Assembly: GCA_016125005.1 (NCBI GenBank)
Contig: WGMQ01000045.1
Span: 1-64,000 of the forward strand
DNA from: a bacterium
Lineage (GTDB): Bacteria > Sumerlaeota > Sumerlaeia > SLMS01
Length of the DNA stretch: 64,000 nucleotides
Reading direction: 5' to 3'
In this document: one piece after another, positions 51,117-60,180 of the stretch
Layout of the letters: every line of letters begins with the position of its first letter
How positions within the stretch are numbered: position 1 is the first letter of the stretch
Made by a program: the position numbers and the translations under genes
Notes under the pieces: generated by a model
What the model saw: the letters and a program-made list of their open reading frames with translations, nothing else
What the model was told of the DNA's origin: nothing
The model's database searches: none

Positions 51117-53274
51117 GGGGAGCCCGGCTCTTCCACCGAGGCGCGTCGAGACCCCCGCGCTGCTCTGCACCCTCTATGCCCTCGCGGCGGTCACCATTGC
51201 GGGGACGGGCGTGAGCACCGCCCTGATCGGGTTTGCGGCATTCGCGATCGTGGCGGGTGCCATCGCCACCCGCGCAGGCCGACCCACCAGCCGCGAGGTA
51301 CGCGTGGCCTGGCTCAATGCTTCAGCGATCTTTGCGGTCGCGCTGCTGATCGGGTGGATGTTTTTCGAAATCCCCCCCGAACAGGCGCTGGTGGTGATCT
51401 GCCTATTTCTCATGCTCCGGTGCTGGCTGATTGAGCGACGAGAGTGGGATTACATGCAGGTTTGGCTCCTGAGCACCATGCTGCTTCACGTGGCAGCGCT
51501 GGCACTGGGCGGACTTTGGGGGGCCTTGGTCGTGCTCGGCTGGGGGGTGAGCACGATCCAGCTATTCAACGTGCTGGCGACCCTGCGCAGCAATCCCGGG
51601 GCGGATCCGTACCAATCCGCGCCAAGATCGCTCTCCAGCGCCACCCTGCACCTGCCGATCTTCGTTCTCCTGAGCGCCGTGCTCATGGTCGCGGCCCCCC
51701 GCTACAAATCAATCGAGCCCGACCATTCCCCCGAGACACGCAGCCGATTCGTCTTCATGCGCTCCACCGGCATGGCGGAGGGAGGCGTGAACCTCGGCGA
51801 GCCTGCCGTCATCCAGGCAGACCCCACCGTCGCCTTCCGGGTCATCGACCCTCCCCCGACGCTCCTCCCACAGATCGCCCGATTCCGGGTCGACGTCCTC
51901 GATGCCTTCGATGGGGTGCGGTGGACGCGCTCCCCGTCGGATGCTCCGTCGGCCCCCAACCACAATGGCCAAGTCGTCGTGCGCGACGTGGGACCGCTTC
52001 CAGAGGGCGCGGCGGTGCGCTACGAGATCTGGCTCGCGGCCCATCGAATGGCGCGTCCGCCGCTTTCGAGACGCACGGTGGCGCTGGAACGCCTCCCGCT
52101 GGATACCGAGGTCAGCGCCTACGGGGACGGCACCGTTGAGTTCCGAGGTGCGCGCCCGCCCTCCAAGTGGCAGGTACTGGCCACCCTGAACGAACCGTTT
52201 CCGTCGGTCGATCCTCCCAGCCCGCAGGACCTAGTGGTCCCCGATCCCCTCCTCGCTTCCACGGAAGTGCTGGCCGATGAGGTCTTCCGCGCGGCGGAGA
52301 CCGAGGACCACAAGTTGCAGGCACAGTACGCGGCCATGTGGCTGCGTCGGCATGGTCGCTATACGCTCGATCTGTCGGGGCTGCGCCCGGGAATCGACGG
52401 CGTGCGTGACTTCATGGGTGGGAGATTGGAGGGAAACTGCGAGCTATTCGCCTCGGCGCTGGCGACGGTGCTTCGCTTCAAGGGGATTCCGGCGAGGATG
52501 GTGGTCGGCTATCGAGGGGGGGAGTATGCGCCCTCGATGGTGCCGGGAAGCAGTCGCCCCGACCTGGTCTTCACAAACGAGCACGCTCATGCCTGGGTGG
52601 AATGCTGGATTGAGGGCGAAGGTTGGATCGAGTGCGAGGCGACACCGGTCAATGAGTTGGGCGTCGGCAATGAGGGCGATGGCCAGGCACCGACCGCCAT
52701 CTTGTCTGCATCCATGAAGGAGATGAACCGCCTCGGCGGGTTGCTTGACAGCTATGATGCGAGAGCACAGCAGGCGATGGTCGCAGGACTGAAGGGACGG
52801 ATGATCACCCGTCTCCAGCGAATAGACAATGGCTCCCTCTATCGCGTCGGAGACCGATTTCTGACGAATGCCCGCGAGCCTGGGTTCCTATGGTTGGTCG
52901 CTGCCCTGTTGGCGCTCAATCTATTGGCGTGGTGGCTGCGTCATCGAATCGGCCTGGACCGACTGGGAGTTCGAAATCCCCGCGCGGCAGGTCAGGCGGG
53001 CATGCTGCCCGCCCCGCTCGAGGAGTTGGCAGGCGTGCTCCGACGTCGCGGAATTGCTCCACCGCGCGTCCCCGATTCAGGCGGCGCCATATTTATTCGG
53101 GATGCGGTGAGGCGGTTGGGCGCGAGCGACCAACTCGGGGAGCAAATGGTCTGTCTATACGAGGAATGGCGCTTCGGTGCGGTAGATTCCACCCGCTCGG
53201 CAGCGCTGCTCGATCGCTATCGGGGACTGCTTGCCGGTCTGCCGACGGTCACCCATTCGGCAGGACGAGGTTGA
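51085..53274 (+). CDS. TgpA-like membrane transglutaminase
   Basis: N-term multi-TM (DUF3488-like), 'GNCELFASALATVLRFKGIPARMVVGYRGGEY...NEHAHAWVECWIEGEGWIECEATP' Cys-His-Asp transglutaminase core. Confidence 0.87.
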   Translation: MTATSSPSSTKGSPALPPRRVETPALLCTLYALAAVTIAGTGVSTALIGFAAFAIVAGAIATRAGRPTSREVRVAWLNASAIFAVALLIGWMFFEIPPEQALVVICLFLMLRCWLIERREWDYMQVWLLSTMLLHVAALALGGLWGALVVLGWGVSTIQLFNVLATLRSNPGADPYQSAPRSLSSATLHLPIFVLLSAVLMVAAPRYKSIEPDHSPETRSRFVFMRSTGMAEGGVNLGEPAVIQADPTVAFRVIDPPPTLLPQIARFRVDVLDAFDGVRWTRSPSDAPSAPNHNGQVVVRDVGPLPEGAAVRYEIWLAAHRMARPPLSRRTVALERLPLDTEVSAYGDGTVEFRGARPPSKWQVLATLNEPFPSVDPPSPQDLVVPDPLLASTEVLADEVFRAAETEDHKLQAQYAAMWLRRHGRYTLDLSGLRPGIDGVRDFMGGRLEGNCELFASALATVLRFKGIPARMVVGYRGGEYAPSMVPGSSRPDLVFTNEHAHAWVECWIEGEGWIECEATPVNELGVGNEGDGQAPTAILSASMKEMNRLGGLLDSYDARAQQAMVAGLKGRMITRLQRIDNGSLYRVGDRFLTNAREPGFLWLVAALLALNLLAWWLRHRIGLDRLGVRNPRAAGQAGMLPAPLEELAGVLRRRGIAPPRVPDSGGAIFIRDAVRRLGASDQLGEQMVCLYEEWRFGAVDSTRSAALLDRYRGLLAGLPTVTHSAGRG

Positions 53275-54558
53275 TCGGCTCCGCGTTGGCCTGACTGGTG
53301 CGGAGCTGTTCCGCGCTCGGCACCTTGCTGGCGGGCACGCCGCTGAGGTTCGTGATGATGCGGTGGGTCTTCGCCTCACGAAGGCGTTCCAGCAGGCGCG
53401 TGCGCGCGATCTCGGTCATGTTTCGCATGATGGCGGGGCGGGCCGACTCGAAGTCGGTGCCGGTCTCCGGGATCACCTCGATCATTTTCACCACATGGAT
53501 GGAGCGGGTGACGACCTTTCCATTCTCCCGGGCCTTGTTGATGAGCACGTCGCTGACCTCGCCAGCTTTCAACTCGCGACCGCGAACCTGCACGATGGGA
53601 GGCAGGATGTTTTCGTCGAGCGTGAGAAACCGGGTGATGACGCCACCAAAACCACGCGTCTCGTCGTTGAAGGCGGGCTGGTCGAAAACCTCCTTCGGAT
53701 TGGAGGTGGTCTTGAGAGCCTCGCGAACCTTTTCCGCAACGGCGCGGCGGTCGTCGATCAGCTTGCTGTCCGTGCTGGAATCGAGCGCCATGGCGAAATG
53801 CGCCAACTGGTACTTCGGGGGTTCGTAGAAGATGGCGGGGTTGCTGTCGTAGGCCGCCTTGTACTGCTCGTCCGTGTAGTTCAGGGAGATGAACTTGGCG
53901 ATGAGCTTCTCGATCAGCAGCGCGTCGTAGACCGACTTCTCGTAGTCGCCGCGGGAGACCTTCGCGTGATCGAGGACCGCATCGATCGTCTTCTGGTCCA
54001 GCTCGCTCATGGCCTCCGCCTCGGCAAGGCGGGCGCGGAACTCGGCTTCGGAGATGACAAGCTTCTGACGCCGGGCCTCGTCGGCGAGCAGCGAGTGTTC
54101 GACCCAGGACTGAAGCGTGGAGGATTCCTCCGCACGGATGGCCTTGTCGATTAGGTCGCGCTGTTCCTCCAGCACCTCGTTCGGGTCTTCTTCAAGGTCG
54201 ATCACCATGTCCTTGAACTCAGGATCGATGGTGGTGACGACGCCGCCGAATCGCGCCTGCACTTCCTTCTTGAGCCGATCGTACTGGTCGGCAACGCGGA
54301 CGTTGAGCTCGGCCCGGGTCAGGACCCGGTTGTTGACGATGCCCACGATCACGTCCTCGGGGCGGGGCGTCGGTGCGACGCTCTCGTCAGCCTTGGGTGT
54401 CGCTGCGGGGGTGCGCGTCGGCTTGGGGCGCGGCGCGGCCTGAATGGCGGATGGGCGGTTGTCGAGGATCAGTTCCTCGTCCGTCTGCGCGGGCATGGGC
54501 GAGGCGGCCAGAAGAACAGATGAGAGTGACGCGAGAACGATGCGATATGTGGACTTCA
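53249..54558 (-). CDS. SurA-like periplasmic chaperone / parvulin-type PPIase
   Basis: Signal peptide MKSTYRIVLASLSSVLLAASPMPAQ; 'VGIVNNRVLTRAELNVRV' SurA-N-like; PPIase-like C-term. Confidence 0.75.
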
Positions 54559-54575
54559 TGGGTTGCCCTCCAGTG

Positions 54576-55514
54576 CTAGTTCTTCCTGCGGCCGGGGTTC
54601 CTGGGGACGGTGAAGCCAAGTTCCCGCAGGTCGTTGTCGTTCTTGCGCCAGCGATCACGCACCTTCACCCAAAGGTCGAGAAAGACAGGTGCGTCGCAGA
54701 GTTGCTCAATGTCGCGGCGGGCAGCACTGCTGATGCGCTTCAGCGTCTCGCCACCCTTGCCCAGGACAATTCCCTTCTGCGAATCACGCTCAACCCAGAT
54801 GGTGGCGCGTATATACCACTTCTCTTCTTCGCGTTCCTTGAATTCGTCGATTTGCACGGCGACGGCGTAGGGAAGTTCCTGCCGAAGAAAGTGATAGGCC
54901 TTCTCGCGAATCATTTCCTGCGCCAGGTAGCGCATGTCGCGATCCGTCAGGATCTCGGGATCGTACATGGCTTCCGTCTGTGGAAGAAGACCGCAGAGGG
55001 TCTCCTGGAGTTTGTCGATCCCGGTGCCGGTGCCGGCCGAAATTCCCACCACGCCGCGGTAGCGGGGGCGCAGTTCCGCGGGAACCTGTTCGCCGAACCA
55101 GGAGCCCACATCCACCCGCGCCTTCTTGCCGTCGATCTTGTTGAGGACCAGCAGGAGCGGGCGACCGATCTCGCTGACCGTCGCGACAATGTCCGCATCG
55201 AAGGGAGCCGGATCGTTGACGTCCACGAGGTGCATGACCAAGTCCACCCCCTCAAGGCCCTCGATCACGTTGTGGCGGATGCACTCGTTCAGCCGGTCGT
55301 CGCCGGGCGCCAAGCCGGGAAGATCCACGAAGATGACCTGTGCGGCGTCGGTCGACCAGATACCGGTCGTGCGCTCGCGCGTGGTCTGCGGAAGGGGGGA
55401 AACCGCGGCGAGGCGCGCTCCCACGACCTTGTTCATCAGCGTCGACTTGCCCGCGTTCGGCTTGCCGAAAATGGCGACAAAGCCGCAGCGGAACTCCTTG
55501 GGTGATTCCTCCAT
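54576..55514 (-). CDS. era: GTPase Era
   Basis: G1 GKPNAGKSTLMN; DLPG; NKID; C-terminal KH domain 'GIVLGKGGETLKRISSAARRDIEQL'. Confidence 0.95.
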   Translation of the reverse strand: MEESPKEFRCGFVAIFGKPNAGKSTLMNKVVGARLAAVSPLPQTTRERTTGIWSTDAAQVIFVDLPGLAPGDDRLNECIRHNVIEGLEGVDLVMHLVDVNDPAPFDADIVATVSEIGRPLLLVLNKIDGKKARVDVGSWFGEQVPAELRPRYRGVVGISAGTGTGIDKLQETLCGLLPQTEAMYDPEILTDRDMRYLAQEMIREKAYHFLRQELPYAVAVQIDEFKEREEEKWYIRATIWVERDSQKGIVLGKGGETLKRISSAARRDIEQLCDAPVFLDLWVKVRDRWRKNDNDLRELGFTVPRNPGRRKN

Positions 55515-56029
55515 CAGAGGCCTTTCTTCAGTTCCAACCGGGGGCGGGGAATGGCCGCGAGGGCCTTGAGAATCTCATCGGTGCGGCGCCACATCTTCTT
55601 CTTCTTCGGGGCGGTGTCGTGATCGTGGCCGAGCAGGTGCAGAAACCCATGGACGAGCAGCAGGGCGACTTCCTCGTCAAGGTCGCGCCCTGCCTCCTCG
55701 GCGCCGTGGGCCGTGTAGGGAAGGCAGATCGCCAAGTCGCCGAGATGGGGCTCGGGGACGCCGACCAGTTCCTCCGGATCATCGACGGCGGGAAAGCTGA
55801 GCACGTCGGTTTCCTCGTCAAAGCCACGGAACTCGGCATTGAGGCGGCGGATTTCCCGTCGGTCGCAGTAGAGCACGGAAACGGAGGCATCCTGCCAGCC
55901 GCTCGCGCGGATCGCTCCGTCCAGGATCGCCACCGTGAAACGCCGCAGGGGCGCGACTCCGCCGAGCACTCCGCTCCGGCGAAGCACGACATCGATCTGG
56001 TTTCCGGGGGCGGGGGAAGGATGGGTCAT
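55514..56029 (-). CDS. ybeY: Endoribonuclease YbeY
   Basis: 'LLVHGFLHLLGHDHD' zinc motif; 'TDVLSFP'; adjacent to era. Confidence 0.93.
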   Translation of the reverse strand: MTHPSPAPGNQIDVVLRRSGVLGGVAPLRRFTVAILDGAIRASGWQDASVSVLYCDRREIRRLNAEFRGFDEETDVLSFPAVDDPEELVGVPEPHLGDLAICLPYTAHGAEEAGRDLDEEVALLLVHGFLHLLGHDHDTAPKKKKMWRRTDEILKALAAIPRPRLELKKGL

Positions 56030-56145
56030 GCGCATTGTCCTGAGCTGAGCATCGGGCAGCCAGCGCGCCGCCAACAATGGAAATCGAAGACACAACGTAA
56101 CATCCCCTTGTCCGCCTTGGGAGACTTCGCCACAACTCCCCCACC

Positions 56146-57486
56146 ATGGCACCACGCAAGCGCACGGAGAGCTACGCCAGACACCGACTGCACCAGTTGC
56201 TCCACCATGTGGGGTGGAGCCTGTCGCTGCTTGAAGAGCCACGCGTCGAAAAGAGCGGCCTGTGGCAACTGGCGCCGCTTCCCGACGGCCAGACGATCCT
56301 GTTCCTTTTCCTGAACGAGCCACTCCCGGCGCTCGACGCCGCGTTCCGCGCCTATGAGGACTTTTCGCCCGAGCACCGCCGGCTTTTTTCCACGCTGCGC
56401 GAGCAGGGGGTACACGCCCGCCATGCGCTCCTCATCGATGAGGAGTTCAAGACGGAATTGGTCGACCTGGCCCAGGAGGACGTGCTCCTCCACGTCCGCA
56501 ACGAGACAGAACTGAACGAGCGCATGTTGCCGCTCCTGACGGCGACGGCGCTGGCGCGCGGGTCGCTGACCGCCTACCCGCGCAAGACGCCGCGCCAGCG
56601 TGCCCGCGAGCTGGACGAGTGGACGCGCCTTTGGACCTCACGCCTCGGCGCCGCCACCGGAGCCTCGCGCGAGCAAGCCTTGATGTTCTTTGAGTGGCTG
56701 CATCTCTCGCGGCTGGCCGAGCAACTCGGCATCGGCAAGAAGGGACTGGAACCCATCACCCGATTCGGCGAGCTTCCGCGCAATCCGCCCAACGCGGCAC
56801 GGCGGCTCCTGCAGAGCTGGAAACCACTGGCGGAGCAATGGTGCCTTCTTCAGGGAACGCCCCTCAAGAACATGGACCAGCTTGCCCGTCGCGCCCTCGA
56901 CAATAACCTGCTGCTCGACTGCCTTTCGAGCTACGGTCGGCTTTCGCGCGGGAAGTTCTCCTCGGACATTTTTGCGGAAGCCTTCGGTGACGAGGAACTG
57001 CGTCTCGTCGGCTGGCGCCATTCGCTCGTGGAGGCCCTCCCCCAGGCGTCCGACGCGCCCGATCCCGCTCGGTGGCTCTCGTCGACGTTCGACGTGGACC
57101 TCGATGCGACAGGGTTTCCGGGCCTGCTGGCGGCCTACAATCAGGTGGCGGAGGAACTTCGCATGCTGGCCCGCCAACAGGCCATCCAGCGCCAACGCGG
57201 CGAGCGCCCCGGTGTGCAACTCGACCTCCTTGGCACCGAGCCACCTCCCCTCGCGGAGGAAGAGGCCCCGCGCCTGACGCTTCAGAATGTGCTGCGCGTG
57301 ACGACCACCAAACGCTTCCGCGCCGAGATCGCCCGCATGGTCCTCCTGGCCCACACCGCCGAGTGGTTCGCCCGGCTCCATCGGCCCGAGTCGATCTTTC
57401 CGGTGCCGCAAGTCGAAGTAGTCCCCGGCACCGATCGCGCGGCGACTCCTCCCGCCCCGCCAACCTCGACAGCCCACCTGAACTGA
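56146..57486 (+). CDS. Conserved-looking hypothetical protein
   Basis: 446-aa ORF with coherent codon usage; no family recognised. Confidence 0.6.
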   Translation: MAPRKRTESYARHRLHQLLHHVGWSLSLLEEPRVEKSGLWQLAPLPDGQTILFLFLNEPLPALDAAFRAYEDFSPEHRRLFSTLREQGVHARHALLIDEEFKTELVDLAQEDVLLHVRNETELNERMLPLLTATALARGSLTAYPRKTPRQRARELDEWTRLWTSRLGAATGASREQALMFFEWLHLSRLAEQLGIGKKGLEPITRFGELPRNPPNAARRLLQSWKPLAEQWCLLQGTPLKNMDQLARRALDNNLLLDCLSSYGRLSRGKFSSDIFAEAFGDEELRLVGWRHSLVEALPQASDAPDPARWLSSTFDVDLDATGFPGLLAAYNQVAEELRMLARQQAIQRQRGERPGVQLDLLGTEPPPLAEEEAPRLTLQNVLRVTTTKRFRAEIARMVLLAHTAEWFARLHRPESIFPVPQVEVVPGTDRAATPPAPPTSTAHLN

Positions 57487-57494
57487 GAACCAAC

Positions 57495-59225
57495 ATGACG
57501 GCGGAAAGCGCATCGATCGACTCGCCGGGGCCAAGCATCCGGTACGCCTGCGCCCTCCTTGTCGCCTCCTGCCTGATCGCCTACATCCCCTTCGTGGTGG
57601 CCGAGCCCTTCTGGGACGATCGCGCCATCATTCGCCCAGATGGACCGATCGCTTCCCTGGCCAGCATCCCGTTGGTCTTTCAGGTGCGCAGCCCGCTGTT
57701 TCCGCCCGGGTCGGGGCTCAGTTACTACCGTCCCGTCGTGGATACCCTCTTCATTGTGGAGTACGCCATCGGGGGAACCAGCTCGCTGCTCTACCATACA
57801 ACGAACTTGATGATCCACGTCTTTAACGTACTGCTGTTCTTCGGCCTTTGCCTCGGGTTGCAGGGCCGGGAGAGGCGCATTGAAACGGCACTGCTTGGGG
57901 CGGGGCTGTTTGCCCTTCATCCCGTGCAGGCGGAAAGCGTGCTATGGATCGCGGGGCGATACGCCACATTGGCAATGAGCTTCCTGCTGCTCGCGGGGCA
58001 CGCGGCCCTGCGCTCGGTGTTAGCCGCGGACGCTGGGAAGCGGCTGGCCTGGGCCGCGGCCACGGGAGCGGCATTACTGGCGTCACTGCTGTGTAAGGAG
58101 TTCGCCTTTGCGGCGCTTCCGGCGCTGGTCCCGTTGGCCATTTTCGCCTTCCGCCAAAGTAGCGACCGCCTGACTCACGCCATTCCCACCGGTGTGGCCG
58201 TGGTCATCGCCACCGCGATTTGTGTCGCTCTGAATGGAGATTCCAGCACCGCCGGGCTTGGCGGCACGCTACGGACTCTCGGGCTGGCCCGCCTCTTGTT
58301 GTCGCTCACTTCCGTCTTTGGGTTCTACCTCGAGTGCCTGCTGTGGCCATTCCGGCTCGCACCGCTGTATCCCATCGGTGTGGACCAGAGCCCGGTCTAT
58401 CTGGTCCTGGGGGGAATTGGCGCGGTCGTTTCCCTGGGATTCGTCGGATGGCTTTGCACGCGGAAAATTTTGGCGGCGGCGCTGGCCGCATCGGCCATTC
58501 TCTTCTTCGGTGCGAGCGCACTGCTGCCGGTTTTGGCGGGACAGTTTCAACTCGCCGACCGCTACCTTTACCAGTCGTTGGCCGGTTTGGGATTGCTGGC
58601 TGCGCTCTTTCTTCCACGCCCTCGGCGATTGGCGCTGGGAGTGATCGCCCCGCTCGTGTTGCTCACCGCGTTGTGCCTGCGACAATCCAGCTTTTGGGTT
58701 GAGGAGAACGTGCTTTGGACGCGGGTTCTGGAGGTCGACCCAAACAGCGAGGACGGCAACTTCCAGCTCGCGGAACATTTCGTCCGGACGGGGCACCCGG
58801 AACGGGCACTCCCCTTGTGGCGGGCGGGAATCGAGAGTCCGAACCGCAGCAATCGCCCGCGCGTCCGAATCGCCCGGGCCAGCCAGATGGCGTGGACCGC
58901 CTTTACGCTCGGCGAGAACGAACAGGCCATCTGGGCCGCCAATGTCGCTGCCGCCGACCCGGAGTTTTCGCAGGAATCGAGCGCCCTGATGGCGTTCCTG
59001 CTGTTCGAGTCAGGTCGCCCCGAAGAAGCGCGGACGGCGCTAAGTCGCATCACAGACAGCGACTCGCTCTCCTCGCGCGGAACGATCGTACTGGCATTGA
59101 CGGAACTCCGCCATCTCGGCCTGCCGGGTGCCGCCCGGGCACGCTACGCCAGGCTGCGGGCTAACGGCGGACCGGTGGTTCCTGAGTTGGAGGCAGACCC
59201 CGAGATTCCCGGAGAGCAGGACTAG
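57495..59225 (+). CDS. O-mannosyltransferase-like multi-TM protein with C-terminal TPR region
   Basis: 'YRPVVDTLFIVEYAIGGTSSLLYHTTNLMIHVFNVLLFF', 'ALHPVQAESVLWIAGRYATLAM' typical of PMT/TPR (Tmtc-like) proteins. Confidence 0.75.
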   Translation: MTAESASIDSPGPSIRYACALLVASCLIAYIPFVVAEPFWDDRAIIRPDGPIASLASIPLVFQVRSPLFPPGSGLSYYRPVVDTLFIVEYAIGGTSSLLYHTTNLMIHVFNVLLFFGLCLGLQGRERRIETALLGAGLFALHPVQAESVLWIAGRYATLAMSFLLLAGHAALRSVLAADAGKRLAWAAATGAALLASLLCKEFAFAALPALVPLAIFAFRQSSDRLTHAIPTGVAVVIATAICVALNGDSSTAGLGGTLRTLGLARLLLSLTSVFGFYLECLLWPFRLAPLYPIGVDQSPVYLVLGGIGAVVSLGFVGWLCTRKILAAALAASAILFFGASALLPVLAGQFQLADRYLYQSLAGLGLLAALFLPRPRRLALGVIAPLVLLTALCLRQSSFWVEENVLWTRVLEVDPNSEDGNFQLAEHFVRTGHPERALPLWRAGIESPNRSNRPRVRIARASQMAWTAFTLGENEQAIWAANVAAADPEFSQESSALMAFLLFESGRPEEARTALSRITDSDSLSSRGTIVLALTELRHLGLPGAARARYARLRANGGPVVPELEADPEIPGEQD

Positions 59226-59368
59226 AAAGACGACAGGGTTACCATGAGAGTGCCGGTGCTCCAAATCATTGAAAAAATCGTACTTGACCCCCAGCCCGGT
59301 CAGCAGCAGATTCGAGGATAGCAGTAAGTTTCTTAACCTCACCTTTCTTTGAAGGAGCGTAGTTCCCC

Positions 59369-59695
59369 ATGAAGAAACTGCTCGCCTTGGCCGCAGTGAC
59401 CATTGTGTCCCTCCAGTTGACCGGCTGCCTCGTCGCCCCGGTCCAGCCCCCCATGGGCATCCTGTACACCAGCTATCAGGCTCCGCTGGATTACGATCAG
59501 AGCAACTCCTCTGTTGGTAGCAAGTCCGGCTCCGCCGAGACCATGAGCATCCTGGGCCTCGTCGCCCTCGGTGACGGCTCCGTCAAGACGGCTGCCTCCA
59601 ACGGCGGTCTCTCCACCATCAGCGGCGCCGACTACGAGTACCTCAACATCATCGGCGTTTACCAGAAGTACACCACCATCGTCCACGGCGAGTGA
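59369..59695 (+). CDS. TRL-like family lipoprotein (copy 1)
   Basis: Lipobox LQLTGC; 'GILYTSYQAPLDY...GLVALGDGSVKTAASNGGLSTISGADYEYLNIIGVYQKYT'. Confidence 0.8.
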   Translation: MKKLLALAAVTIVSLQLTGCLVAPVQPPMGILYTSYQAPLDYDQSNSSVGSKSGSAETMSILGLVALGDGSVKTAASNGGLSTISGADYEYLNIIGVYQKYTTIVHGE

Positions 59696-59706
59696 GATAA
59701 CAATCC

Positions 59707-60111
59707 ATGATCAAGAATCTCCTGACCGGAAGTCTTGCGCGTAAGGCTGGCCTCATGGCCGCCGCGTGCGTTCTCGGCATGGGACTCGTGGGTTGCGGAG
59801 GACGCCTGGCCTCCCGCGAAATGATGAAAGCACCGGTGGTTCCCCCCCCGGGAGTGCTTGTCACCATGTATAAAGCTCCGCTCGACTTCAACTTCGGCAA
59901 GGAAGGCGGGACGAAGGCGGAGAATTCGCGCTTCGGGCAGTCTGAGACGCACTACATCGGGATCTGGTTCATCCGCATCGCTTGGGGTGATGGCAGCCTC
60001 GATACCGCCTCGAAACAGGGCGGCATCAGCAATCTCAGCTACGCCGACTACGAGTACCTTAACATCCTCGGTGTTTACCAGAACGTCAAGTTCAACGCCT
60101 ACGGCGAGTAA
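59707..60111 (+). CDS. TRL-like family lipoprotein (copy 2, diverged tandem paralog)
   Basis: Lipobox LVGCGG; 'SETHYIGIWFIRIAWGDGSLDTASKQGGISNLSYADYEYLNILGVYQNVK'. Confidence 0.8.
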   Translation: MIKNLLTGSLARKAGLMAAACVLGMGLVGCGGRLASREMMKAPVVPPPGVLVTMYKAPLDFNFGKEGGTKAENSRFGQSETHYIGIWFIRIAWGDGSLDTASKQGGISNLSYADYEYLNILGVYQNVKFNAYGE

Positions 60112-60141
60112 ACTGCGAGTAACCCCAACCGTTCCAAAATC

Positions 60142-60177
60142 GACCGCCACTCGGATTCCGGGTGGCGGTCTTCTTTT
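60142..60177 (+). terminator. Rho-independent terminator after the TRL pair
   Basis: GACCGCCAC-TCGGATTCCGG-GTGGCGGTC-TTCTTTT. Confidence 0.85.
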
Positions 60178-60180
60178 GGA

